The notes: generated by a model from the letters alone, not told the origin. 64,000 nucleotides of DNA from Chitinophaga eiseniae (GCF_012641265.1 NZ_JABAHZ010000014.1:1-64000); one strand, 5' to 3'. Positions 45,681 through 55,099 are shown, counted from the first letter of the stretch. Made by a program: numbers and translations.

Positions 45681-46112
45681 GCGAATAACGGGTTAAAGTA
45701 GGGTGATGAGTTTATGCTTTCTTACACAGTTTTATACTGATAGCTGATCCTCACGAAAATACAACATTTCGGCTCTCATGTTCACCACTATATTTAAGTA
45801 TGCTTATACAAAATCACAAACAATGACCGGCTATGCGCCAATAAAAAGCATTGAAAGCATATCATTTGGGGGATAGTATATATTGCGTCAGTATTGGGTA
45901 ATATAAGATTAAATAATTTGAGAAAATATCCCAATTTTTGAGTTTAGTTAGACGGGTAAACTTTCAACTATATAATGTAATGGCAGAGATTTTCCGGAAT
46001 TCCACTTATGACCCTGGGTGTGTCATGCGGGCTGGCATATTTGAAATTCCATTTATAAGAGCCAGTATAAGTAATAATTTTATTTGCAATGAAAAAATAA
46101 ATAAGTAACAGT
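45681..46112. other. Intergenic region between divergent esterase and fucosidase genes
   Basis: 432 bp, AT-rich, must carry both promoters. No exact TAnnTTTG element stands out. No RNA gene or repeat recognised. Confidence 0.4.
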
Positions 46113-47573
46113 ATGAAGATTATTTTATCAGCCGTGCTGATTTTTCTAACTTCTATAACATTTGCGCAAAATAGCCTTCCTCCGAAAGCCTATGGAGCGA
46201 TACCTGCTGAACGCCAAATAAAATGGCAGGATATGGAGCGTTACTGCTTCCTCCATTTTACAGTGAATACCTTTACAGACCGGGAGTGGGGCCTGGGAAG
46301 CGAGAATGAAAGTGTTTTCAATCCTACGAATTTCGATGCGGATCAAATCGTATCCACTATTGCCAGGCATGGATTTAAAGGCGCTATTTTAACCTGTAAG
46401 CATCATGATGGTTTTTGTTTGTGGCCCTCCAAATACACAGAACACTCTGTGAAAAATAGTCCCTGGAAGAATGGAAAAGGAGATGTGGTGAAAGAAATAT
46501 CGGCCGCCTGTAGAAAATATGGAATTAAGTTTGGTATTTATTTGTCGCCATGGGATAGAAACAGCGCCTTATACGGTAAGCCTGAGTATATTGCCTATTA
46601 CCGGAATCAACTCACGGAATTATTGACCAATTATGGCGACATTTTCGAAGTATGGTTGGATGGAGCCAATGGCGGCGATGGATATTATGGAGGGGCGAAT
46701 GAGAAGCGGGAGATTGACCGGAAGACATATTATGATTGGGAGAATACCTGGTCCATCATCAGGAAATTGCAACCCAATGCATGTATATTCAGCGATATAG
46801 GCCCCGACGAGCGGTGGTGTGGAAACGAAAGTGGTTATGCAAATGATTCCTGCTGGGCTACATACACGGCTCACGGGCCAGAAGGTGATAAGCCAGGTAT
46901 AGGACATACCAGGTATAAGGAAGGGGAAACAGGTACATTAAACGGCGAAGCATGGATTCCGGCAGAAGTGGATGTTTCTATTCGCCCCGGTTGGTTTTAT
47001 CACAGTCATGAAGATAACAAGGTAAGAAGCCTGGAAAGTTTAAAAGAGATCTACTTTAAATCGATTGGCAATGGAGCCTGCTGGAACCTGAATCTTCCTC
47101 CTGACCGCACTGGTCAAATCAATACGAATGATATCGTTGCGTTAGATAAATTACAGGATTATCTCACCAGATCATTTTCGACAGATCTCTTGCAGGGAGC
47201 GAAGGTTAAAGCCTCCGAGGTAAGAGGAAATTCACAGCAATATGCCGCATCCAATGTGCTGGGCAACCAGCATTTGTACTGGACCGTCAATGACAGCACT
47301 ACAACGGCTTCGCTTTCATTTACACTACCCAAAGCAAAAAGCTTCAACTGTTTTGAGATAAAGGAATACATCCGGTTAGGACAGCGTGTTCAGTCCTTCT
47401 CGATTGAAGTGGAAAAAGACGGAAAATGGGAGCAGGTATTCAAAGGAAGTACAATTGGAAGAAAGAAATTGGCAAGATTCGATGCTGTTACAGCATCCAG
47501 GGTACGAGTAAACTTTATAAATTCGCTGGCCTGTCCTGTGATTGAATCTGTTAAGCTTTACAAGATTTTATAA
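46113..47573 (+). CDS. GH29 alpha-L-fucosidase with C-terminal F5/8-type domain
   Basis: 486 aa, signal peptide ending TFAQ (residue 19). GH29 barrel: HFTVNTFTDREWG, GAILTCKHHDGFCLWPS (substrate His pair), GIYLSPWDR, and nucleophile Asp183 in EVWLDGANG. From about residue 350 a discoidin/F5/8-like beta domain (KVKASEVRGN, ASNVLG, WTVNDSTT, FNCFEIKEYI) follows, common in this subgroup. It cleaves terminal alpha-L-fucose in the periplasm or outside. The acid/base residue cannot be assigned by eye. Confidence 0.9.
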   Translation: MKIILSAVLIFLTSITFAQNSLPPKAYGAIPAERQIKWQDMERYCFLHFTVNTFTDREWGLGSENESVFNPTNFDADQIVSTIARHGFKGAILTCKHHDGFCLWPSKYTEHSVKNSPWKNGKGDVVKEISAACRKYGIKFGIYLSPWDRNSALYGKPEYIAYYRNQLTELLTNYGDIFEVWLDGANGGDGYYGGANEKREIDRKTYYDWENTWSIIRKLQPNACIFSDIGPDERWCGNESGYANDSCWATYTAHGPEGDKPGIGHTRYKEGETGTLNGEAWIPAEVDVSIRPGWFYHSHEDNKVRSLESLKEIYFKSIGNGACWNLNLPPDRTGQINTNDIVALDKLQDYLTRSFSTDLLQGAKVKASEVRGNSQQYAASNVLGNQHLYWTVNDSTTTASLSFTLPKAKSFNCFEIKEYIRLGQRVQSFSIEVEKDGKWEQVFKGSTIGRKKLARFDAVTASRVRVNFINSLACPVIESVKLYKIL

Positions 47574-47674
47574 GCATATCTTGTTCTAAAATAAGTTTAA
47601 AAACAGATCTGCATTTAGATACTATGTATAAGTCATAGAAATCGGGGTGTGAGCAGAAGATATTGCCGCCCGGC

Positions 47675-47699
47675 AAAACCGGCCCTAATGGCCGGTTTT
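47675..47699 (-). terminator. Terminator of the glycosyltransferase gene
   Basis: AAAACCGGCC / GGCCGGTTTT, a perfect 10-bp stem with 5-nt loop, 7 bp past the GT2 stop and also downstream of the fucosidase; usable from both sides. Confidence 0.8.
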
Positions 47700-47706
47700 G
47701 TTCATG

Positions 47707-48735
47707 TTAACCCCGCCTTAGGGAGAGATTACGGGAGAAAGCCTGTTTAAATACTTTACGCAATTCCTTAGCAGTAACAAACTGCCATTCAAACAAGCTG
47801 CTTTTAAAATATAAGGGAAGAATTCTTTTTTCTTTGGTATGTCTTAAATGTGTGTACCATTTTTTGTAGAGTATTTCATTGAATACCTGGGTGGGATAAC
47901 TACCGGATGCAGCATTGCCCAGTTTTAAGGCCTCAAAAAATTGTTGGAATTCTTTTGCGCTCCTGGCTGAAAACCGGTAAGAGAAGTAATCATGATGAAT
48001 CCGGATTAAATTTTCATCTTTGGGAATACCCAGGTTGGTATGGATGTTTTCGATGATACGAAATTCTGCATTGAGTATTCTCTCATGCTGAACCTTTGAA
48101 ATGTTATTCCCATGAAGGCGGTAATAAACGAGCACCTCGCTGAGGTTGGCTACCGGGTGACGTAAAGAGATCCTGTACGAGAGATCATAATCTTCTGCGG
48201 GAGAATAATCTCTATATCCACCTGCCTCCAGCATGGCTGATCTTTTGATCATCAGGGTGGAGTTGATAAAGGTATTGTGAAATACCAATTCGGGAGATAT
48301 ATTCTTATCGCCGGCTATCACGTTTAAGTTTCCTGTTTCTTCACCGGATTCATTAATAGCGATGGCTTGTCCGCCACATATGGCGATGTCAGGATGCAAG
48401 CCTAAAAAACTGATTTGCGCTTGAAGACGATCAGGCAAGGCTATATCATCACAATCCAGGATGGCAATGTATTGTCCTTTAGCCTCTTCAATCCCACGGT
48501 TACGGGTGAAAGTAAGCCCTTTATTACCATCATTGTGAACTAAACGGATGCGGGGATCTGTAAATTGACGAATGATGTCAAGCGTGCGATCCGTAGAGCC
48601 ATCGTTAATAATTAATAGCTCAAAATCAGTAAAGCGCTGATCGAGGACACTTTGTATGGCTTTTTCAATATATGCTTCGCCGTTATAGGCTGCCATAAAA
48701 ACAGTAACTAAGGGATTGTTTATATTAATATCCAT
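47707..48735 (-). CDS. Family 2 glycosyltransferase
   Basis: 342 aa, no membrane segments. GT-A fold start VTVFMAAYNGEAYIEKAIQS, then FELLIINDGSTD and the metal-binding DxD at AILDCDDIALPDR (about 98-104). The later part has YDLSYRISLRHP and the ED motif at SPAEDYD. Transfers a sugar from a nucleotide donor, probably for surface polysaccharide, but no other polysaccharide biosynthesis genes are nearby. Confidence 0.88.
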   Translation of the reverse strand: MDININNPLVTVFMAAYNGEAYIEKAIQSVLDQRFTDFELLIINDGSTDRTLDIIRQFTDPRIRLVHNDGNKGLTFTRNRGIEEAKGQYIAILDCDDIALPDRLQAQISFLGLHPDIAICGGQAIAINESGEETGNLNVIAGDKNISPELVFHNTFINSTLMIKRSAMLEAGGYRDYSPAEDYDLSYRISLRHPVANLSEVLVYYRLHGNNISKVQHERILNAEFRIIENIHTNLGIPKDENLIRIHHDYFSYRFSARSAKEFQQFFEALKLGNAASGSYPTQVFNEILYKKWYTHLRHTKEKRILPLYFKSSLFEWQFVTAKELRKVFKQAFSRNLSLRRG

Positions 48736-48865
48736 GTAGGTGATAGTATTGAGCTGGGTAGATCCTTTTTACGGTATTTACCCCACTGCTGCTAGTTTTG
48801 CGACCGAAGGTAACTTTCATTTTTGATACCTGTGCATATTTTTTCTCATCAATTAGCAAATGCTC

Positions 48866-49435
48866 CTACCTTCTATAAATAAACCCCTCTTTCGATTCCA
48901 TTCCAATAAAAAACAACTCAAAGGAAGGGTGCAGTTTCGGTAAATGATACAATTGCCCGACTGCATATTGCAGCATCTCCTGTTGAAGCGGGAAGATCTC
49001 ATACCAGCATTTTCTTTCTGTATAGAATTCGAAATTCTTTGGGATAGAGGTGTTTTTCACAATAGCAACACCGGGAAAAGCATATTTACCCGGCTCATCA
49101 TAATTGCGCGGTATGTTATTAATATCCGGGAGGCGATCCCTTTTTGATAATTTCCCTTGCCCGGATTTTAAACGGTACCGCTTCTCCAAAGCTGCAAATA
49201 AATTATGTCTGTATTGATCACTGGTCTCAACATTGTCGAAAGAGATGGTTGTTTCCAAATGATAGATGTTGGTAGCTATGCAGCAGGTATACAACTCCAC
49301 AGCGCTATATTCGCTGATCTTCTGGAATCCGAGATCAATTACATTTTTCAGTTCCGTTACATAGCTCTCTTTATTGAACTGCCTGAGATAGGGTATGATC
49401 TCTTCGGGATACAAACGGCCGTTAAATAATTGCAT
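48866..49435 (-). CDS. Hypothetical protein, 189 aa
   Basis: Not recognised. Soluble, no signal peptide. It has YEEIIPYLRQFNKESYV-like helical start, a charged middle (KLSKRDRLPDINNIPRNYDE) and a C-terminal half with aromatic pairs (CWYEIFPLQQEML). It stands alone between the glycosyltransferase and oxidoreductase genes on the same strand. Confidence 0.6.
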   Translation of the reverse strand: MQLFNGRLYPEEIIPYLRQFNKESYVTELKNVIDLGFQKISEYSAVELYTCCIATNIYHLETTISFDNVETSDQYRHNLFAALEKRYRLKSGQGKLSKRDRLPDINNIPRNYDEPGKYAFPGVAIVKNTSIPKNFEFYTERKCWYEIFPLQQEMLQYAVGQLYHLPKLHPSFELFFIGMESKEGFIYRR

Positions 49436-49495
49436 TAGTCAGGATTTTTAAATAATCTCTGCAAATTAAAAAAAGAGGACCATAGTCCTCTTTTT

Positions 49496-50923
49496 TTAAA
49501 CTTTATAGTACTGCTCCCAGCCTTTTCTTGGAGGGGGACCTATCAGTAATTCATTAGCATGTTTATTATTCGTGATGATCTTCTTTTCCCGGTCGAATTG
49601 TAGTTTCTCTCCCGTCCATTGCGCCAGTACACCGAGACAGAATACCTGGCTGAGCGGCCCTGCAATAGCGAATGGAGACCGTGTTTGCTCTTCGCCTTTA
49701 CAAGCCCGCAGGAAGTTCTGAAAGTGGTTAGATGGACTAGCCGGTACTACCGGCAGTTTACCTGCCATTTCTTTTGCTTTTTCCTCCGGAATGATAGAGA
49801 GGGTACTACCATGTGAGCCTCCTTTAAACGTAAGATCCTTACTGTAGATAATCTTACCGGGGTTCAGTTTAGCCGGCGCGATAGGACCATTGCTGGGAGG
49901 TGGAATATTAGGGTCGAGTCCTGATACGCCGTATCCGGGAGGAATAGGTGGCAGGTTATCCACGCCATCGTACCAGGTGATATCCAGTGCGGGCATATTT
50001 CCTCTTTTCGGGAATTTGAATGCCAGCGTGGTAGACATGGGGTAGAAGAAGTTATTATGACCCGTGAGCTTGACCGGATCCACTTCGTATGGCAAGCCAA
50101 GATCGAGGAATTGGTGGGCCGTATCGATGATATGTGCACCCCAGTCGCCCAGTGCGCCCATCCCGAAGTCGAACCAGCAGCGCCATTGGCCGTTTACGAA
50201 ATCCTTGTTATAAGTGTGTCCCTGTGTTGTCATCTGCCAGATATTCCAGTCGAGGGTGGCAGGCGCCTGTTCGGCAGGGGGGAAAGCTGTAATATTGGGG
50301 TTCCAGCCATGCCAGCGCCGTGGAGAGTTCATATGGGCGGTAATGGCTGTTACATCTTTGATGATACCAGCGTCTGTCCATGCTTTAAACTGGAAGTAAT
50401 TAGCTTCAGAATGCCCCTGGTTGCCCATTTGCGTCACTACTTTTGGATGCTTCCGGGCTGCTTTCATCATCAGTTCTACCTCGTTGAAGGTGCGTGCCAT
50501 TGGCTTTTCCACGTATACATGTTTGCCGAGGCCTATTGCCATCATCGTGATCGGGAAATGCGCGAAGTCGGGTACGCCGATGGATACCGCATCAATCTGG
50601 TTGCCCATTTTATCGAACATCTGGCGGAAATCCTGGAAACGAGGCACGTTGGGGAACATTTTCATTACCTCCAGGGTATGCGGTGCGCCCATGTCTACGT
50701 CGCAGAGTGCAACAATGTTTGCCAAACCTGTCTTGTAGAGCGCCTGGGCGATCTCTCCACCCCGGTTGCCTATACCAATGAAGGCAAGGTTTACTTTTTC
50801 GTTAGGCCCGATTTTGCGGGTATAGGGCTTCGCTGCAGCCATCAGCAGGCCTGGAGTAGCGGTAGCCAGGGTGGCCAGCGTTGCCTGCTTCAGGAAGCTC
50901 CTTCTTGAGTTGTTGTGATTCAT
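49496..50923 (-). CDS. Gfo/Idh/MocA family oxidoreductase, Tat-exported
   Basis: The start at 50923 (MNHNNSRRSFLKQATL) places a twin-arginine signal at the very N-terminus, better than the longer frame. 475 aa. Rossmann motif GIGNRGGE with LCDVD after it; the EKPMARTF segment carries the conserved Lys of the family; a C-terminal dimerisation sheet follows. Tat export with a bound NAD(P)/sugar enzyme is typical of Bacteroidota carbohydrate-modifying oxidoreductases. Substrate unknown. Confidence 0.88.
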   Translation of the reverse strand: MNHNNSRRSFLKQATLATLATATPGLLMAAAKPYTRKIGPNEKVNLAFIGIGNRGGEIAQALYKTGLANIVALCDVDMGAPHTLEVMKMFPNVPRFQDFRQMFDKMGNQIDAVSIGVPDFAHFPITMMAIGLGKHVYVEKPMARTFNEVELMMKAARKHPKVVTQMGNQGHSEANYFQFKAWTDAGIIKDVTAITAHMNSPRRWHGWNPNITAFPPAEQAPATLDWNIWQMTTQGHTYNKDFVNGQWRCWFDFGMGALGDWGAHIIDTAHQFLDLGLPYEVDPVKLTGHNNFFYPMSTTLAFKFPKRGNMPALDITWYDGVDNLPPIPPGYGVSGLDPNIPPPSNGPIAPAKLNPGKIIYSKDLTFKGGSHGSTLSIIPEEKAKEMAGKLPVVPASPSNHFQNFLRACKGEEQTRSPFAIAGPLSQVFCLGVLAQWTGEKLQFDREKKIITNNKHANELLIGPPPRKGWEQYYKV

Positions 50924-51238
50924 TGCGTGGTTGTTAATTGCCTCCCCAATATATATAAAATGGTTTTGCAATCGAAAGCATTAACAAAGAAAAGCACAAA
51001 ACTTTATATAAATGGTAAAATAATGGAAAATCTGTGTGGGTTCAGCTAGGTAATTTGGGGAAGTGGCCGTCTCGTTTTTTATGAACTAGCAACGAAAAGA
51101 ATATCTTTCAGCATAAGAATGGAGGATATAAGAGTGAGAAAATACCCTGGCCAGGAAAATAATGGCGGTAGGTTGTCACATTTGGACATCACGTGGTGTC
51201 TTGATGTTTGAACAAAAAAATTAAGGAGGACCTTCATT
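50924..51238. promoter_or_regulatory. Divergent region with palindrome GACATCACGTGGTGTC and strong Shine-Dalgarno
   Basis: A 16-bp palindrome with one mismatch at 51185-51200 lies 38 bp before the AhpD-like gene and may be an operator. AAGGAGGA at 51223-51230, 8 bp before the ATG at 51239, is an unusually strong Shine-Dalgarno sequence for Bacteroidota, where such sites are weak or absent. No other feature is seen in the 315 bp. Confidence 0.55.
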
Positions 51239-51805
51239 ATGGCATTACGTATTTCAAAAGCAGCGCTCCCCGTGGAGCTAAGGGAAAACTTGATTAAGCA
51301 ATTCGGCTCCGTTCCTGAGCCTGTTGAGGTAGTATGGCATAACCCTAAAGTAGCCGCCGCCAGTCTTGAGCTGGGACGCAACGTAGGGGAGTGGAACGTA
51401 TGTGATGAGCATCTTAAATCATTTGCGCACATGGCTGTTGCAGCAATGATTGGCTGCAGCTGGTGCCTCGACATCGGCTATTTCCAGGCACAGCACAAGG
51501 GTTTAGACCTGGCTAAGGCCAGCCAGGTGCCACGCTGGCGGGAGTCGGACGTGTTTACGCCATTGGAGCGGGATGTGATGGAATATGCGGAGGCGATGAG
51601 CACCACGCCAATAACCGTCACTGATGAATTATCGGCTCGTTTGCTGAAACAGCTCGGGCCTGCGGCATTGGTAGAGTTGACTGCGCTCATCGGCTTTGCT
51701 AACCTGTCGACCAGGGTCAACACGGCGCATGGCATCAAATCACAGGGATACTCTGATGCATGCGAAATTCCATTAATCAAAAAGTCCGGCGTAGTATTGA
51801 CATGA
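51239..51805 (+). CDS. AhpD-like carboxymuconolactone decarboxylase family protein
   Basis: 188 aa. AhpD-type fold with CxxC at Cys73-Cys76 (IGCSWCLDIG) in the first helix pair; the usual His four residues on is Gly here. This version, with the long N-terminal part (RENLIKQFGSVPEPVEVVWHNPKV), is well known as a partner of SigJ-type sigma factors, mostly in Actinobacteria. Codon use is GC-richer than its neighbours. Its stop shares ATGA with the sigma gene start. Expected role: thiol-dependent peroxide or ligand handling. Confidence 0.85.
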   Translation: MALRISKAALPVELRENLIKQFGSVPEPVEVVWHNPKVAAASLELGRNVGEWNVCDEHLKSFAHMAVAAMIGCSWCLDIGYFQAQHKGLDLAKASQVPRWRESDVFTPLERDVMEYAEAMSTTPITVTDELSARLLKQLGPAALVELTALIGFANLSTRVNTAHGIKSQGYSDACEIPLIKKSGVVLT

Positions 51806-52662
51806 TAGAACAGGATCCCTTTATTATCCATCGGAACCTGCTATTCACGGTAGCTTACGAGATGCTGGGTTCGGCAACGGATGCAGAAGATGTGCTACAG
51901 GAAGCGTGGCTCCGGTGGGTCGATATTGATCAATCGCAGGTGCGCAACCCGCGTGCCTACCTTATCCGGATGGTGACGCGGCAGGTGCTCAACTGGAAGC
52001 GGACGTTGTTGCGTCGCCGTGAGGAATATGTGGGAGAATGGCTGCCGGAACCGTTGCTGACTCATCCTGGTGTTGCCGAGGACCTGGAGTTGTCGGAGAG
52101 TATTTCGATCGCTATGTTGATCGTGCTGGAAACACTTGGGTCCATGGAGCGAGCCGTATTCGTGCTCCGCGAGGTTTTCAACACGCCATATGACGAGATC
52201 TCTGAAATAACCGGTAAGCCAGCGGCTACCATCCGGCAAATCGCAAGGCGGGCGCGTGAGCATGTTGCGGCCAGGCGTCAACGGGAGCCGGTAAGCCGCT
52301 CTGCACAGCAAGTGGTGGTAGAGCGTTTCCTGGCAGCGTTGCGAACAGGGGAGTTGCAACCACTGATGGCAGTACTGGCGCCTGATGTTACGCTGATTGC
52401 GGATGGTGGTGGATTGGCAGCTGCAGCTGCTGCTCCGGTTTACGGAATTGAGCTGGTAGCGAATTTACTGGTACGCCCGAACCGGGTAATTGCCGCAACT
52501 ACGTTATGGCTCAATGGTGAGCTGGGAGGCCTTGTCGAAAGCAATGGCGCAATGGCCGCAGTGAGTTTCGTGGTAGAAGATGAGCGGATCGTCCGGATTT
52601 ATGCGATCGCCAATCCACAAAAGCTTACGAGGCTGGACAAGCCAGTTGAACTGGCCAGGTAA
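51802..52662 (+). CDS. SigJ-like ECF sigma factor with C-terminal SnoaL-like domain
   Basis: The start at 51802 (MIEQDPFIIHRNLL) overlaps the previous stop as ATGA. 286 aa. Sigma-2 region (LLFTVAYEMLGSATDAEDVLQEAWLRW, 12-38), sigma-4 region (LGSMERAVFVLREVF, EISEITGKPAATIRQIARRAREH, about 110-165) and a C-terminal SnoaL/NTF2-like domain (VERFLAALRTGELQPLMAVL onward). ECF41/SigJ-type factors use this extra domain as a built-in switch instead of an anti-sigma factor. GC-rich codons and the strong Shine-Dalgarno of the pair suggest lateral transfer. Confidence 0.9.
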   Translation: MIEQDPFIIHRNLLFTVAYEMLGSATDAEDVLQEAWLRWVDIDQSQVRNPRAYLIRMVTRQVLNWKRTLLRRREEYVGEWLPEPLLTHPGVAEDLELSESISIAMLIVLETLGSMERAVFVLREVFNTPYDEISEITGKPAATIRQIARRAREHVAARRQREPVSRSAQQVVVERFLAALRTGELQPLMAVLAPDVTLIADGGGLAAAAAAPVYGIELVANLLVRPNRVIAATTLWLNGELGGLVESNGAMAAVSFVVEDERIVRIYAIANPQKLTRLDKPVELAR

Positions 52663-52663
52663 A

Positions 52664-52698
52664 GTATTGAGACCCGCTGCTACGGCGGGCCTCAATAC
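52664..52698 (+). terminator. Terminator after the SigJ-like gene
   Basis: GTATTGAGACCCGC pairs with GCGGGCCTCAATAC with one mismatch; it begins 2 bp after the stop and lies between convergent genes. Confidence 0.75.
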
Positions 52699-52714
52699 TT
52701 TACGCTATAACGGC

Positions 52715-53713
52715 TTACATAGAAGGACTTTTCTCAGGCCAGGCAAACCCCTTTCCTCCAGGCAGGTATCTTTCCGTTTCCTGCACATAAAATGTATTTA
52801 CTCCCTGGACTCCAAGCCCAAAATAGTAGACGAATTGGTCTACATGTTCCTGGTACTCTCCAAACTCCCGGTACTCTCTGTGTAATGTAAGCAGCTCCTC
52901 GAGATCTTCATTGTGGATGCGTAGCGTCTCCTTGCAGGCCTCTTCGAGCGAAAGACCGTATTGCCGCTGAAGCACAAAAACAACATTAAAGACCTCTGTT
53001 CCTTTGGCCAACTCTTTTGGCAAAGAGTGAATATCATTTTGCCACACAATAATTCTCACCATCAGGCTCATCATTCGTTGAATGACGCAGTGCTCTACGA
53101 TATGATCGGGCAGCACCAGGCCAGACTCAATTTCCCCCAGGACCAGGTAAGGGTACATCAGGACGGCATATTCGCGGATTGCTTTATATACTGCGAAAGA
53201 GGGCGGGGGTTGATTGGTTACCTTATAAGAATGTTCTACTTCAATCCCATACCTAAAGGTCAGGTAGAAGTATCGAATGAAACGCTTCATCCATATTTCC
53301 GGCATAAATGCACGAAATTCATCCCTGATGAGCGCCAGGTGCTGGTAAATTGCATTTTCTTCCGGCAACGGCGAGGCGCCATTTAAAATTTCCATGCAAC
53401 GGATACGCTGTTGTTGCTTTTCCTCCAGCGATAAATCTTCCAGCTGATCATCGAGTACCACATATTGGAGCATGAACCTGTTACAGGGAATAGTTTGTTC
53501 ATATGTTAAGTCAGGCCACATACACGCAGTGCACGCATGCAACCGCATTTTTTTGTACTTCACTATTTGTTTAGGCGTCAGAAAAGTATAGTCATTATCG
53601 ATCCATGATTCCATATCCCTACCCATTTGTTCCAAATGAGGATTCACGCGGTTGGGCCATGGGTAGTAGTTTAGAGGCAGATAGTCTCTTGGATTAATTT
53701 CTGCAGATGCCAT
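52715..53713 (-). CDS. Class I terpene synthase, paralogue 1
   Basis: 332 aa, all-helical. Metal motif 1 DDQLED with Asp88-Asp89-Glu92; pyrophosphate-sensing Arg180, exactly 46 residues before the second motif; canonical NSE triad Asn226-Asp227-Ser230-Glu234 (NDIHSLPKE); and a C-terminal Arg-Tyr pair (ETERYLPG). All catalytic elements of a bacterial cyclase are intact. It should ionise an isoprenyl diphosphate (sesqui- or diterpene range by length) and cyclise it. It lies 81 bp after the second synthase on the same strand. Product unknown; a diterpene synthase is known from a related Chitinophaga, but I cannot tell whether this is its equivalent. Confidence 0.92.
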   Translation of the reverse strand: MASAEINPRDYLPLNYYPWPNRVNPHLEQMGRDMESWIDNDYTFLTPKQIVKYKKMRLHACTACMWPDLTYEQTIPCNRFMLQYVVLDDQLEDLSLEEKQQQRIRCMEILNGASPLPEENAIYQHLALIRDEFRAFMPEIWMKRFIRYFYLTFRYGIEVEHSYKVTNQPPPSFAVYKAIREYAVLMYPYLVLGEIESGLVLPDHIVEHCVIQRMMSLMVRIIVWQNDIHSLPKELAKGTEVFNVVFVLQRQYGLSLEEACKETLRIHNEDLEELLTLHREYREFGEYQEHVDQFVYYFGLGVQGVNTFYVQETERYLPGGKGFAWPEKSPSM

Positions 53714-53794
53714 TGAGATCGTTTTTGCTGTTTAATGATAAATATATCCGGATGCTTTTACACATCCGGACTAAACACGTATGCTGAAATTTCT

Positions 53795-54793
53795 TTAGCC
53801 CAGGGCCTGTTTTACTGTTTGTACATCGGGAAATCCCTGTATTGAATTATACCTGTCGAGTGTAGATGAAATAGACTTCCATCCGTTCAACGTCATACTG
53901 ATATAATGAATCCTGTTTGTTACGGCATCCTGCCAGGACCCAAAGTCTGGCAGGAAATCCTGTAGATATTGAAATTCCCGCAGGTATTCATTGTGGATGT
54001 GCAGTGCTTCCAGACATGCTTTCTCCAGTGAAATATTCCGTTGGTGTTGGATAGCCTTCACTACATTATAGTAAATGGCGCCGGTAGCTTCGTCTTTAAG
54101 TACCGACTGCACTTCATTGAAGCATGCCATCATACGAACAGCCAATGCTTTCAGGCGTTTTATAGTATGATGCTGATGTATAGATGCTGGTAGAAAGACT
54201 TCCGTTTCAAGATCGAGTAGCTCCAGGAACGGGTAGAGGCAGAGCGAATCTTCGCGGATAGCCAGGCATTCTTCTACAGAAGGAAACTCTTTTCGGACCT
54301 TGTAATAAAGCTCTTGTTCCAGGCCATCGAAGTATTTTTGAAGGCCACTGATAAACCGGTTCATGGATTCTTCGGGGAGAAATTGAACCAGTTCTTCCCT
54401 GAGCGTGAATAGCAGCCCTGCAAGCGGAATGGTCAGTTCATCTCTGGCAGCAGTTCCTTTTAAAATTTCCAGGGACTGATCACGCACAAGATGCAATTCA
54501 TGAAGATTACATTCTTCGCACCTGTCATCATTATAAAGTGTCCATAACATGAGCCTGCATACCGGTTTCAGTCGTTCGGCACTGGCTGTAGGAAACCATT
54601 GGGAAGCGATATGCGCAGTTTTGGTCATTTTATACTTCTTCCTGGTGAGAGGGTCATTGTTATAAAGGGCTAAATACTCTCCGTCTATCCAATGCTGTTC
54701 AGTTATTTCCTGCATGGCGCCGGCAAATGTATTTTTGAGCATGGGGAAAGGATAGTGGAACTGGGATAGTATAGAAGTTATCACCGGATTCAT
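53795..54793 (-). CDS. Class I terpene synthase, paralogue 2 (altered NSE triad)
   Basis: 332 aa, same length and helical plan as its neighbour, and motifs fall at the same residue numbers: DDRCEE at 89-94, Arg180, and Asn226-Glu227-xx-Ser230-xxx-Asp234 (NEVQSVLKD), plus the C-terminal Arg-Tyr (LDRYNS). The second motif swaps the usual Asp and Glu positions (Asp227 to Glu, Glu234 to Asp), so metal binding may be changed or the enzyme may have shifted specificity. Tandem duplication with divergence is the simplest explanation. It is the first of the two genes and its start is 343 bp from the next gene. Confidence 0.85.
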   Translation of the reverse strand: MNPVITSILSQFHYPFPMLKNTFAGAMQEITEQHWIDGEYLALYNNDPLTRKKYKMTKTAHIASQWFPTASAERLKPVCRLMLWTLYNDDRCEECNLHELHLVRDQSLEILKGTAARDELTIPLAGLLFTLREELVQFLPEESMNRFISGLQKYFDGLEQELYYKVRKEFPSVEECLAIREDSLCLYPFLELLDLETEVFLPASIHQHHTIKRLKALAVRMMACFNEVQSVLKDEATGAIYYNVVKAIQHQRNISLEKACLEALHIHNEYLREFQYLQDFLPDFGSWQDAVTNRIHYISMTLNGWKSISSTLDRYNSIQGFPDVQTVKQALG

Positions 54794-55061
54794 AGAAATC
54801 AGTTGGGTTAAGTTGAGGGTGAAATAAAATCAATCTAATATTCTTATCATGTCATCTCAATGATGCTGCCTGAGTGGATCTTTTCTTTTTTTTCGATTTT
54901 ATAAATTAAATATTAACGATTCCAGCGACCCCTATCATGCCTGTCACGCTGTTGAAGAATAGGGTTTGTCATTATATTTCTGATTACTCTTTAAGGTTAC
55001 TTTGGTTAACTATCCGTCTTATATGAGCTTGTGGATGTAGGGTTTGAATATGGGAATTTAC
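54794..55061. other. Promoter region of the terpene synthase pair; nothing else seen
   Basis: Just under 300 bp of AT-rich DNA with no gene, repeat or RNA I can support. Confidence 0.4.
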
Positions 55062-55099
55062 AAAAAGTTCCAAACTTTTGGCATTTTTTGGAACTTTTT
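55062..55099. terminator. Hairpin terminator of the RibD-type reductase gene
   Basis: AAAAAGTTCC at 55062-55071 and GGAACTTTTT at 55090-55099 form a perfect 10-bp stem with T-rich ends on both strands. It is 38 bp past the reductase stop. Confidence 0.65.

Noticed and set aside
50057..50908. 283-aa plus-strand frame
   Set aside because: Antisense to the Gfo/Idh/MocA gene; the length follows from its GC-rich third codon positions.
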